A stretch of DNA of 64,000 nucleotides, from assembly GCA_004009845.1 (NCBI GenBank), contig RMBW01000108.1, positions 40,789 to 104,788 on the forward strand, given 5' to 3'. Under the pieces are notes generated by a model. It was not told the origin of the DNA. It did no database searches and saw only the letters and a list, made by a program, of their open reading frames with translations. Source of the stretch: Davidsoniella eucalypti. Lineage: Eukaryota > Ascomycota > Sordariomycetes > Microascales > Ceratocystidaceae. Of the stretch, positions 11,507 to 22,700 are shown piece by piece. Numbering within the stretch: the first letter of the stretch is position 1; every line of letters begins with the position of its first letter. Both the position numbers and the translations under genes were made by a program.

Positions 11507-14027
11507 TTTGGTGGGCGGAGGGAACCGGATGTATACAAGGGGGGAAGGACTGAAGAGTTTCGGGTGTGTCGAGCGAAGATAATGGTGATACTGTATTAAT
11601 ATTATGATTAGATGTGAGCAATGTGGCTAACTAGAGCGACGGTGAGTTTTTCAATGTAGAAAAGGAAAGAAAAAATTAAGATGGAAAAACGACTGCGAAG
11701 ATAAGGAAAAGGAAGAAATAGAGGCGGCCAAAGAGAACGAAAGCAGAACGAAAGTCAGGAGGCTAGCAAGCACAGCAAGCAAAAGTGCGCTCCAGTACTT
11801 TTCAGGCTCAGGACTTTGCTTGGCCCTTATCAAACTGCGCTGTACAACTAGTTCCAAAATCAAAAGCAAGTAGAACAGAATAAACCGAACTAGAGCGCTA
11901 CGGTGGCGAAGGTGGGGAGACGCTGGCTTTAAAGACGGGTGGCCGAGCCAGCGGTTTTGGGCGGTGTTAGGCGGTGTTACTGACCAGAGAGCCAGCTCCA
12001 GGCGGTGCTTATACTGGCTGGGCGGTGATGGGTGTGCTGAAGTCGGTGTAGGGTCCAGCCACAAGGGGAACAGAATAGAGGGTCAGATGACGACAGGCTT
12101 ATAGGGGAGGGAAATCTGCGACTGGCGATTTCGAATACGCAAACTTCCAGAAAATCAGCGCTTCCAGCAATTGGAGAAGAGGAAATAAAGAAAGGAAGAA
12201 GAACGGGAGCGGTTCTGGAAGCGATTGGAGCGGTTAGCCGGAGTCTTAAATAACAGCGCCTCACTGCTAATATAGTAATAGAAACTCTAGCCAAACGGCT
12301 TGCTGGACGAGCGGCCGCTGCTTCCCCAAGCAGCACAGCTTGGTTTTAGCCTTGTATCTTGATGTGGTAATACGGACACTTTGTAAAAGACAGGAGCTTC
12401 GCTTGGGGACAGCGATGTCAGAAGTTGGTTTCGAGCACAGAGTTATACTAAAGCAACCACTAACGACGAGCCTCTAGTCCAATTCCCGTCGCTGTCAATG
12501 CGGCCTCTGTTTATATGTAGTTCGTCCAACCGCTACTCAACGGCTTAAAAACACACCATAGGCAAAACATGCCCCAGCTCCGCGGCGGAAACCTCTGCGT
12601 GTGCAGCCAGCGTTTTGAGGGTGCCTCAAACATAGTGACGCGGTGTTGTTTCCCGTGCGGTTGCTACTAATGTACACGCAAATTATCCTTTCTATCTCTG
12701 TTCGATGGGATTGTTCATGTCGATACCGAGATCGCATTCTCTCGATCACTAGTGTGCCCAGGCCATCATGAATTCTCGAGGGAAAGTCACATATCCGACA
12801 CGGAGTTGCTCTCTACATGCAGAACTCACTCTTTAGACAGACCTCTGCACTACATCTTCGTTCTTCCAGGGTACCACGGGCCCGCTGCCACACAAATAGG
12901 CGGAAGAAAGACCCCCAGTACGGTTTGACTCGAAATAGTAGTGTCGTAACACTGGGGAAGAGGGGGGAAGGGGACAACGTTTTGCCGAAAGGAAGTTGGA
13001 AGGAAGCGCAGCAGTCGCAAGTAATGGAAGACAATCCATATTCACATAGCCTCATGCCAGGCAGACAGAACCAACAGAAAAAGTTACCTGACAAGAAAAT
13101 CAGATCGGACTACTTGGCACAGCCCTACAGGTGTTCAAATAAATGATATTGCAAGTGGGTTAGTCGCTAGGGTTATGGCATTGTTTCGTGATTGAGTTGG
13201 ACATACATAACAAATCACTTAAAATCTAGCCTTGCCACAATTTACTCGGGGTTTTCTCAGAGTTTGGCATCTCCATAGTCTTTCGAATAGCTCCATCTAT
13301 CATGTTTCCAATATCGACCTAACGATCCTCTGTAGAAAGAGACAAAAAAAATAGGCTGGATCCCTTACAGTTCGCGGCTTACATCTTCACTCGTTTCTCG
13401 CCTATCACATCAGCTGGCCTGGCTTTCTGGACGCCTAGCCGACTCCTGATTGGTTGCTCCCAGGGCTAGTTGCCGGTGCGTCATTCAGGGTTTTGTCCGG
13501 GGGTTAGTCAACCCATCGCATTGCTTGCTTGTCATCTATTTGCTGTTAGAGAACTCTGTTGGCCTAATAAGTCACCGCCCTCAAAAGCACAGCACGCAGC
13601 ATATGTAGTAACCAGTTACCTCCCTATTTTTACATATCAATGAGGTTATTCCCCGGACACAGCACACTGTCTGTTTTTCAACCTGTTGGAACATTGCTAG
13701 CATTCTTGTCATTCTCTTCACCTATCCTTGCCTTTGTTTTTGTTGGCCATACTCTACGCCAATTACAGAGTAGAGTACTGAGTGAAATACATACCATCAC
13801 TAAGTGTGTATCTGCTTGTCCAATTGTCTCTTACTGTGGCAGACCGCAAGATGATCACACACATATACACCACCAGTATTGCTTATCATCTCAACCCATT
13901 ATTGTATATGCTGTCACTATCCCCTATTGTTGTCATTGGCCATCTCGAGTACTGAGCCATCAGACCTACCTGTGATCGTGAATATCGGCATTGGTTCAGC
14001 AAGTTCCCTGTCTTTGTCCCCTTTATC
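11507..14027. other. Divergent promoter region of SEC9 and the GTPase gene
   Basis: 2.5 kb with no supported gene. The part next to SEC9 (11650-12340) contains two overlapping hydrophobic minus-strand ORFs of 119 and 137 aa that look like chance reading of pyrimidine-rich DNA. An inverted CCAAT box (CTGATTGG) ends at 13453. A 111-aa plus-strand ORF (13640-13975) lies just upstream of the GTPase start and would act as an upstream ORF if transcribed. Confidence 0.45.
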
Positions 14028-16559
14028 ATGGCCTCAATCTTCAATTGCGAGACAGATTTGCCTCGCATATCCTCGCCATGGGTCACACCCAAAGGCTCAC
14101 TTCCTCGTCTAAAGCAGAGCCATACTATAAATCTGGCTGTGGATAGTCCTGACGGTGTGCAGCCTGCGCTACTGTCGGAGTACAGCATAACGAAACTTGA
14201 GGCCGAACCACAAATGGGCCCTACTGAGTACAAGTTACACCTGCTGTTGCGCCCCCGTCGCCATTTCAAGTCAATGACCACGTTCCAGCACGGCACCAAG
14301 TACACCAAACTTAAGGACGGCACTTACACACCCGCACTAGCGTCGTCGAACCAGTCGCGCCAGGACAGGCTCCAGCACCTCACTACCCAGCTCCTTTGGC
14401 GCATGCAACAGTCATCTCCACAACATGTGGGCATGTCTTCCGACACCGTCATTCCACAGCTACCGAGCGATGACACTGACCTGGACAAGGTCCTTGTGCC
14501 GGAAAAGCTGCCGCCTGGGCTAGAAGAATCTCGCGGTGCACTGTATGAAATTGGCGTGTCTGACGACGGCACCTTGTCTGGCCTCACCAAGCATGAGATG
14601 GACGAGAGTATCAAAACCCTCCGAGCCATGGCCGCTAGCCTGCGCTGTAAAGTCGAGGTTTTGCGTATGATCATTGTCGGCGAGTGTGAATGGGAGGACG
14701 ATGCCGCTACTAGCCAATTACGATGTGGAAAGCTCTGGGTGGCAGAAGCCTTTGTGACCCCCGGCCTCCTAAACGCTGGAAACACACCGTGGATATCATG
14801 GGGCCACGATGTCGGTACCAATGGGTTTTCAAGCACCGATCAGCTTCGTGTCACACTTACTGGGCCAACTACGTCTGGAAAATCATCTTTGCTTGGAACT
14901 CTAACTACCGGAGTGCTTGATAATGGGCGAGGCACTAGTCGACAAAGCCTTCTTAAGCACCGCCATGAAGTCGAGTCTGGAATGACCAGTTCTTTGGCCC
15001 AGGAGCTAATTGGCTATAAAGATGGCGCCATTATCAATTATAGCAGCCATTACAACGATGAATCTTGGGGTGAAATCCATCAGCTGAGCAAGAATGGACG
15101 GCTTGTCTTTGTGTCTGACTCGGCCGGCCATCCCCGGTACCGGCGAACTACGCTCCGTGGAATCGTCGGATGGGCTCCGCATTGGACGGTACTTTGTATA
15201 GCGGCAGATGATGGCGAAGTCTCGACATGGAATGCAAACTCCAATGGCGGCCAGCAGAACCAGAATCAAGGATCAGATTTGGCAATGGCGCATCTCGATC
15301 TATGTCTCAAGCTTCAGTCCCCGCTAGCAATCGTCATAACAAAGCTTGACAAGGCAAGCAAGGCCAGCCTTCAGCGGACTTTAGGGAAGATTCTCACTGC
15401 CATCAAGGCAATGGGACGTACGCCACGTATCATACAGCCTGATCAGACATGCCACACGAGCCTCATGCGCATCCCAAACTCGGATGATATCAAAGTCAAA
15501 GCCGTTATGAAGGCTATATCGAGTACCGGTGACCTCGTTAGCACCATACCTATTCTATTGACCAGTGGCGTCAAAGGTCAAGGTATTGGTATGATGCATG
15601 CACTGTTACAGAACCTCCCAATGCCAGCTACCCCAACATCGACTGATTACATTGGCCAGGCCTTGAATCCAGAGCAGCCAAGTAGCGTTTTCCACATTGA
15701 CGATGTATTCAATGTCCCATTATCGTATGCTGCAAAACCTAACAGCGATGCACTTTGCGAGACTGGGACTGTTGTTTCAGGTCACATGCGCTTCGGTGCT
15801 CTTTCAGTCAATGATGAGATACTCATCGGTCCATTTCCCTCTGAAGATGAGTCGAAGCGTGATATAACCCCACAAGATCGCCCGTCTAGTGGTGATATGG
15901 GCATTTCTATCTCGCATCCGAAGTCATCAGAGCTAGCCAAGATTGCCCAGCGAAATTGCATTCTTGCGTCGCAAGTAGAGAGCAAATGGTATACAGCCCG
16001 CATAGCCAGTATTCGAAATCTGCGGCTTCCCGTATCTGCGCTACAGCCGGGCCAGGCTGGCACTATCGGGCTCGAAATAATTGCAGCCGCGAGCTCGACG
16101 TCCTTGGTGGGCTTCACAGAAGCCAAGGCTGTGTGCCAACGGATTCGCCGCGGCATGGTGATCGCACAGCCGACGCAGCATATGCGCGACTCCAACGTCT
16201 CTCTTCAGGCAGCTAGTTCGGTCGTAGTCCAGCTGGGAGACGGTGATGCTGAGCGGCTCTCGGCCGGTTCGCTCGTCAACTTGTTCGATGCTTGTGTGCG
16301 ATCAAGCGCTCTCATTCGTCGGGTGGCTAAGGTTTATCCGCAGTCTCGAGCTGACGAGGACGATGTCGGACTGTTTGGCATGGAAGATGAAAGTTTACAC
16401 GCAGAAACCAGAAGCGCCATGATCGAAGTTACTCTTGATCTACTTTCTTCCCGTGAATGGATCGAGTTGGGTTCGCAAGTGACTATATTAGAAGGAGGGT
16501 CTCGAGACCGGACAGGTCTCGATGGGTTTGTTGGTAAAGTAGTGCAGATTACGGAGTAG
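14028..16559 (+). CDS. GTPBP1/GTPBP2-like translational GTPase
   Basis: Single-exon ORF of 843 aa starting MASIFNCETDLPRIS. The first ~270 residues are a family-type N-terminal region ending LWVAEAFVTPGLLNAGNT. The GTPase domain shows G1 GPTTSGKSS at 279-287, G3 DSAGH at 364-368 and G4 TKLD at 438-441. Beta-barrel domains follow, as in EF-Tu-like proteins (VVSGHMRFGALSVNDEILIGP; RRGMVIAQ). This order matches GTPBP1/GTPBP2, implicated in animals in mRNA surveillance and rescue of stalled ribosomes. I recall no member in baker's yeast. A role in translation or mRNA quality control is inferred from family. G4 is TKLD rather than NKxD, as in other members. The gene lies 399 bp upstream of SDHAF3 on the same strand. 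Confidence 0.82.
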   Translation: MASIFNCETDLPRISSPWVTPKGSLPRLKQSHTINLAVDSPDGVQPALLSEYSITKLEAEPQMGPTEYKLHLLLRPRRHFKSMTTFQHGTKYTKLKDGTYTPALASSNQSRQDRLQHLTTQLLWRMQQSSPQHVGMSSDTVIPQLPSDDTDLDKVLVPEKLPPGLEESRGALYEIGVSDDGTLSGLTKHEMDESIKTLRAMAASLRCKVEVLRMIIVGECEWEDDAATSQLRCGKLWVAEAFVTPGLLNAGNTPWISWGHDVGTNGFSSTDQLRVTLTGPTTSGKSSLLGTLTTGVLDNGRGTSRQSLLKHRHEVESGMTSSLAQELIGYKDGAIINYSSHYNDESWGEIHQLSKNGRLVFVSDSAGHPRYRRTTLRGIVGWAPHWTVLCIAADDGEVSTWNANSNGGQQNQNQGSDLAMAHLDLCLKLQSPLAIVITKLDKASKASLQRTLGKILTAIKAMGRTPRIIQPDQTCHTSLMRIPNSDDIKVKAVMKAISSTGDLVSTIPILLTSGVKGQGIGMMHALLQNLPMPATPTSTDYIGQALNPEQPSSVFHIDDVFNVPLSYAAKPNSDALCETGTVVSGHMRFGALSVNDEILIGPFPSEDESKRDITPQDRPSSGDMGISISHPKSSELAKIAQRNCILASQVESKWYTARIASIRNLRLPVSALQPGQAGTIGLEIIAAASSTSLVGFTEAKAVCQRIRRGMVIAQPTQHMRDSNVSLQAASSVVVQLGDGDAERLSAGSLVNLFDACVRSSALIRRVAKVYPQSRADEDDVGLFGMEDESLHAETRSAMIEVTLDLLSSREWIELGSQVTILEGGSRDRTGLDGFVGKVVQITE

Positions 16560-16958
16560 AATAACCCATTACGACGACTGAATGACTAGTAACTATATAT
16601 ACACAATATTTGTAATCTTACCATGATAGATAAACCATTGCGATATCAGACTCTCTGTTGTTCCTATAATCTTTCTTTATATAACAAACCAACCCTATTA
16701 TTGTAACCCTGACACATGCCCCACATGCTGGGTCTTGGGCCAATCAACGTCCTGCGAGTCATCGTGAGCTGAATTCCACTGTTTATTGTGAAAGATGCTG
16801 ATTTCATTGCGTGTATATGCTTGATGAATCGCCGTGTCAACATATCGAAAAAATCAAGCTGAAATAATCTTGTGTAGTTTTTTCTCTTTCGTTATATATC
16901 AAAATCTATTCCTCCCTCCATCGAAGCAAAGAAATACTTTCTAGCGCCCACATAGATA
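16560..16958. other. Spacer between the GTPase and SDHAF3 genes
   Basis: Holds the 3' flank of the GTPase gene and the SDHAF3 promoter, including a CCAAT box at 16740-16744 and a pyrimidine-rich tract just before the SDHAF3 start. Confidence 0.5.
16738..16747 (+). promoter_or_regulatory. CCAAT box upstream of SDHAF3
   Basis: GGCCAATCAA lies 215 bp upstream of the SDHAF3 start and fits the NF-Y/HAP consensus RRCCAATSR. The HAP complex regulates respiratory genes in fungi. Function is inferred. Confidence 0.4.
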
Positions 16959-17560
16959 ATGAATACAGCCATCCGTTCTTCAATACGCACATACGCTTCG
17001 GTCTCGTCAGCATCGACGGCGACAGCTGCGCGAAACGCAGTGCGAAACGTACCTTTACTGTTGCCCGTGCCGCTATATAGACGGTTACTCCGGGCTCATC
17101 GGCTGTATCTGCCGGCAGAGATGAGGCTTCTGGGTGATGAATATGTCAGGGCGGAGTTTCGGGCACACCGGCATCTGGATAATCCAGCTCAAGTAGTAAG
17201 TCCCTTTCCGTTTTTTTGAACGTTTCGGCTTCTTTTAGGTACTGAGTTATGTATCTTCTAACGGATGTTGTTGTACTAATATGACAACTACTTGCTAGAT
17301 TGGCTTCTTGACGGAATGGCAAATGTATCTCCAGCAAGTTGAGGGTGCGCAATGGAAGGGCGATAAAATGGACTTCACGAAAATTGAGCGGTTAAGTGAT
17401 GTTTTTACATGTATTCATTCTTTCCTCTGATGTATCAACTAACAAATATATCACAGAGGATCAAATGGTGCAACTCTATGAACTCATGCAATCTATCAAG
17501 AATCCAAGCAGTGAGCCGATTGAAGTCCTCAATGTGGACAAGAAATGGAAAAAAGAATAG
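16959..17560 (+). CDS. SDHAF3: Succinate dehydrogenase assembly factor 3 (ACN9, LYR family)
   Basis: Three exons, 16959-17195, about 17299-17400, and 17459-17560, giving about 146 aa. A Ser/Ala/Arg-rich N terminus looks like a mitochondrial presequence. The LYR motif is in VPLYRRLLRAHR. Then come GDEYVRAEFRAHR, IGFLTEWQMYLQQVEG and QMVQLYELMQSIKNP, all typical of ACN9/Sdh7. The protein helps mature the Fe-S subunit Sdh2 in the mitochondrial matrix; SDH2 itself lies at 38.9-40.0 kb. Intron 1 is canonical (GTAAGT...CTAG). Intron 2 is ambiguous. The homology-preferred junction reads ERLSD-DQMVQLYELM but uses donor GTTTTT at 17401 and the second of two AGs. The alternative uses GTGATG at 17396 and the CAG at 17454-17456, and gives ERLK-DQM, one residue shorter. 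Confidence 0.85.
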
Positions 17561-17880
17561 GAGAAGAAAATTTACTACAAATAATACAAAAAGGTAAAAC
17601 AAAGCTCTTGTCATGAAATAAATATATTGCTAGTCAAAGAATTAAGATATGTTGTGACCAAAAAGACTGAAGATGACAAGCTATACTCGAAAAAGAAGAA
17701 AAAACAGAACCTTCGTTACAACACCGAGTTGCTATTAAAATGGTGATCGAGAAAAGATGGAAAGAAGACAATTCCATTCAAGAGCTAGCTCGGAGTCTTT
17801 GAGAAAGTACATAGTATGCAGCTACATCCCTTTTCTTTTTTTCTTCCTTTCTTTTTTACAAAGACAATGCCGCCTTTGGA
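17561..17880. other. Convergent 3' flanks of SDHAF3 and the BVMO gene
   Basis: A/T-rich DNA with purine and pyrimidine runs between two converging stops. No gene is seen. Confidence 0.55.
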
Positions 17881-19726
17881 CTAGGCTGAGGCGGCCATGG
17901 CTGCTGCCGCTGCCTTGAGGACCTTGATTTCTGGAATGGTGAAGCCATTGCCCAAGTAAGCAAACCGGTTTATTCTCCGACCTTCGGGCTGACCAGCTGG
18001 TGCAAAGTGTTCATAGACCCAATCTTCACCACGGAAATTCTTGAGCATCTCAATGAAGTGTAGTCTGCTGCCAGGGTGAAGGCCAGATACAGGTGCACCA
18101 AGGCCACCACCATTCTTATACCACGACGAGCAACTTCCGGCCCAGGCGGTACGAGGCATAAAGGCTTGGGTGTGCTCGTAGTAGTCAGCGACTGCTTCAG
18201 TGGAGGGCATGATGCTTCGGATGTTCTCTGTTTGACACTTGCTGATGACGTTGGCAATGTATGTGGCAATGTTCTCGCTCAGCGAAAAGACACTTCCGTG
18301 TGCAATCGGCGCGTTAGGGCCAAGGAATTCTTCACATAGCAGTATGTGTTAGTGTATCTGTTGCTCATGACAGTGTTGGAATACTTGACTTACTGAAGTA
18401 GTTGGGCAGATCAGCTACGCCAAGAGATAGGTACGACTTTGGGACTTCTTTGGTCCAGATATCCTGTAGATTTCCGTTGTGGCCAATAACAGGGAATGAA
18501 GGGCGGAATGAAGACTCAAATCCGGTAGCACAGATGATCACATCGAGGTCAAGTTGGCAGCCATCGGCTAGTGTGAGTCCTTCTGCAGTAGCACCTGTGA
18601 TAGCTTCCGTAACTAACTTGACTGATGGTTTCCGGAAAGCCTCCAGGTATCCTGGGGCCGGTGTGAGTCTTTTGCAGCTGAATAGGAACTCGGGGATCAA
18701 AGCCTTGCATAGAGCCTCATTGCCGCCTAGCATGGCTGTCATAAACTCCTTGCAGCTTTTGGCAGCCCATTTCTCCTGCGGTGAGTCCTTGATTAGAGAG
18801 ATGGCAAACTTGACGTGCATATCATCGTCCAGAGCCTTGGTGAAGCGGTCGTACAGATCGGAATCTTCTTTGAAGCGTTGGATCTGTGCCTTGCTGAAGT
18901 TGCAATCGGCATCGAGTTCAATGTGTTCCAGCAACGCAGCCATCGGGCCCATCTTCATCATGACCTGACGAGGAGGTAGAATGAATGTAGGCGAACGAAT
19001 GATGTGATGTAGCTCGCCAGCGTTCTCGGCGACCCATGGCATAATCTGTACGCCCGACGCACCATTGCCGATAAGGGCCACACGCTTGCCAGTAATCGAG
19101 AAGTTCTCAGGCCACTTGGCAGTGTGAATCAGATCGCCTTTGAAGCTCTTGAGGTTTGGTATCTCAGGATACTTCCATTGGTTCAGGATTCCACTGGCAT
19201 CGATGAAGAAGTTGGCCTTGTCGTGGAATTGCACACCGTCATGCTCAACAGTGACATCCCAAAGACCTTCAGACTGATCCCATACCACTGATATGATCTT
19301 GTGCGAAAGCTTGATCAGTGGTCTCATGTCTTCCTCTTCGCAGATATCACACAGGTACCTCTGGATCTCATCCGCGGATGCACAGAGGTTTTTCCAGTCG
19401 GTACTCTTCTTCCAAGAGAACTGGTAATTCATACTAGGCACATCACAGCGGCAGCCGGGATAGCGGTTCTCGTACCATGTGCCGCCAATCTGCGAGTTCT
19501 TTTCATAGACCACGTGCTCAAACGGGCCGGTCAACGTGTTGCGAAGCGTACGAACCATGTTCAGACCGCTAGCTCCGGCACCCACGGTGATGATTCGGAC
19601 TGGCCGCGGATAGCCAAGGGGGACTTCGAGTATTTTGTAGGCATGAGAAGAGCCGGCTTCGGGGCTAGAAATACCACCATGAGCCTCGATATGCTGAGAC
19701 AGCGAGGGAGTGAGTTGCCGAGACAT
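17881..19726 (-). CDS. Flavin-dependent Baeyer-Villiger-type monooxygenase
   Basis: Two exons, 19726-18394 and 18329-17881, with a 64-bp intron (GTAAGT donor, CACTAAC branch). The product is 593 aa. The start MSRQLTPS is chosen because upstream in-frame codons read a pyrimidine-rich leader. Motifs: FAD-binding GAGASG at 49-54, BVMO fingerprint FKGDLIHTAKWP at 194-205, NADPH-binding GNGASG at 219-224, then CATGFESSFRPSFPVIG and, across the intron, PNYF-KFLGPNAPIAHGS. This is a type I BVMO that inserts oxygen next to a carbonyl using FAD and NADPH. Homologues act in fungal secondary metabolism and ketone catabolism. No other biosynthetic gene is nearby and the upstream 5.3 kb is empty, so its substrate cannot be guessed. 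There is no signal peptide, so it is probably cytosolic. Confidence 0.88.
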
Positions 19727-22700
19727 GATGAGATGGCCACCGGATACAAAAAAGAAAAAATGAAAGCAAAATGAAAAAAAGTGAAGAGACAAAGAAATTG
19801 TAGGTGGAGTTGATGGAGGTAAACAGACAAAACTTGGGAAAGCACAAGGCTAGGCAACCAAGTTAATAAAGGAAGGTGATAAGATAGGAAAGAACAAACA
19901 GCCTTCCGGGATATCAGACTAAAACCACCCTAATGAAGAAAATATGTGATAGTTTGACTCTTCTTGCATCCAACAGAACAATCAAAGCATTGCCAGAAGA
20001 CCTCCGGTGATATAGAGTTGAGGAGAAGAAACAGACAAGCACAGGCAGTCCAAGATGTATGTATGGGCTATTATACTTGGACAAAGCTATCTATGGCGGT
20101 GATATAGTGATATACGTGATATGAGAATAGCTTAGCAGGATAGATAGCAATGTGGTGTTGAATAGATTCAATCTTGGTGATTAGTGTAGGGGCAGCAGCA
20201 CAAAAAAAGAAAGCAAATGAAAAGAAAAAGAGAAATCCACACAAACACGAAGAAACTAAAGAGATGAACGTGAAGAATAAAAGCCACCAAGGTGTGATTG
20301 AATGTTAGTTGGTAGCAGGCGAAGACGCAGAATTCGGGACTGGATAACGGTCTTTATATATCGCTCAGGAAATGTACTGGCACACAGGAGCTCAGCTTTG
20401 GGGATCAAGAAGTGCCTAGTTGTATAAGTAGACATACTAGTTGGCGGAAATCGCGTGCCTGTCTATCGCTATTGATTCTTTTATCCTATTCTGGTATCAA
20501 TAGCTGCAGCTGCTTGATATTACGTTCTGATATGTATGTACTAGTGAAGAACCATCCGCCCATCCATTCAGTGTGGCCACAAGATACAAAGATAATGAGC
20601 ACAAGCTGTATTTGTGGCGTGCACGGCAATGTGTTATGATACACTGAATATATAAATTCCCGGTTTCTTGGCTGAAATAAAGACTTCAATCGTATGTTCG
20701 GCAAACCAAAAACGGTGAGAACTGCCTCTACTTACATATCCATATAGCCAGCTCAGGCCAGTCAGCCCGACACTTGAAGGGCATAGGAAATCAGCTATAC
20801 CAGTTATGTGCCCAGCAGCTATAAGCGACCTCAGCTATAGCTCCATGCGGCGTCTGTCTCCGCTCCCAGAGACACACTTTAAGGAAACCGCCAACTCAAG
20901 GGTTGTTTTTGTCCCTCTGTCTTGTGATGTACAACCGAGTTCAAAGGCGAGAAAGAAAGCGAATATGGATGACCAAATGAAGCTACTCTTCATCCGGGGC
21001 CTCGTGAATACAGTTTGTGTCCTGCCTGCCCAGCAGATTTTAATGTCTTTGTATAAATCATAGGTGGCAACTCCATCAAGCCCGAGAAATCCGGGCTCAG
21101 GTCTTTAGAGAAAAAGTAATAAAAAAAGAGAGACAGATAACTTTACTACAGCTTTCTAGACTCTCGTTATCCTCCCTTTGGGGAGACAAAATGATAAAAT
21201 AAACAATAAAAATCCTTCAAGACTTTACTCAAGATGGGCCTATTTACAGCTGTCGTATGCGCAGCCAATCAAAGGCCGTTTAACTAGCGAAGGAAGGAGG
21301 GCAAAATCAGAGAAGAAGCAAAGACAATTGCCATGGGGAGGGGGGTACAGTTACTTTTTTCTTCTTGTTGTCACTTTTTCCGCCATATTCTTAACAACTG
21401 TGGTATGTGTATATATGTATATTTTCTATTTTCTCAACCTCGCCATCTACATACAAACATCATGGCCATTCATAACAGCATAGCACAGTGTTTGCTAGTG
21501 CCATCAGTCCAGGCTATGCATCTATCTAGCAATGCAGAGACAAGCACATCTTTTATCCGCTACGACAGCTCAGTACAGAACCACCAGTCAAATCTACATG
21601 GCTATTCTCATTATTGTCCAGCTAAAGAGCAAATAATCCATCCGGCCGATGCTGTGGTCGGCTTTTGCCAGTTGATGGGCGATACTGTATGTCATTTACA
21701 GTTGTTGTAGGCAAAGTGAAAACACTTGGCAAACAAAGCCAGCTCGATCAGATCGCGTAACCAAAGCCCTCGGTTTTAATAGCCTTCATAGAAGCACACA
21801 AAAGAAAAGCTGCGGTGTAGATTCGTCTGCCTATCGTAGTGTCATTCCACGATACCCCACGACGGCACATGAACAAACAGATGGATTCCTGTTTTGCCGC
21901 TTGCAATACCACATTGGCAGTGTTCTCGAAGCTTTGTCTATATTCCGTTGATATCCCCACACTAGGCCATGTCGATTTCTATAGCCGCGCAATGCCCAGC
22001 GCTAGGGCTCATTGGTTCCCGAGCCTCTCTTTCTTAGCCCTTTTCCCTTCTGTTACAATGCTCTGCTGGTATCTTCTCGGTTTTCTGTCCTTCCCTCGGA
22101 TAAGAAATAGGGCAAAGGGGACATGCAATATTTGCTGACTTCTGCTTGGATGGCTTACGAAACCCTTTAGGGCATGCTGCTATAGCCTATTCCGGCCCCT
22201 TTCCCAGCGTATATTATGTTGTTGATCCATTGACTCAAATACCGTGATCGCTGGTCGATGATACAATGCAGTCACTCTATTTCCCGTGAATGCTTCATGG
22301 TAGCGGGCGGGTAGCAGTACCGAACGAGATAAAGTTGGGCCGAGTTTAGCATGTGAACGTACGTAATATCAGAAGCTGACAAGTCTTGTCTTCTCTTGGC
22401 TTTCAGACATGACTTCTGAGACTTGACATTAGTCAATATATTTGTTATCCAAGATACTCCAAGTCACTCCCGGAACTACATATATCACATAGTTCCACCG
22501 CCATTTCTCCCCTGAATGACGGCAAGATAAATTTCCAAGACGTAGAACAATAGATATCGACTTTCACATTCACACCCCTCTCTTAGCACATCTCCAAACC
22601 CTGCTCGAAATCCACCAAGCAAGCTTTCGTATAACCAGCCAACCAGAGCCGCCGTTGAAGAACCCCGTACAACCATGACAAGATGGCTGCGTCCATGGGG

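Noticed and set aside
10313..11599. 428-aa plus-strand ORF
   Set aside because: It lies wholly antisense to SEC9, whose SNARE helices and splice sites are clear. Its composition is low-complexity and it matches nothing.
11651..12336. Two overlapping hydrophobic minus-strand ORFs upstream of SEC9
   Set aside because: Pyrimidine-rich reading with no domain and no splice-supported extension; more likely 5' flank.
13640..13975. 111-aa ORF upstream of the GTPase
   Set aside because: No recognisable domain; at most an upstream ORF.
17881..19726. Secondary-metabolite gene cluster around the BVMO
   Set aside because: No PKS, NRPS, terpene synthase, P450, transporter or regulator gene is nearby.
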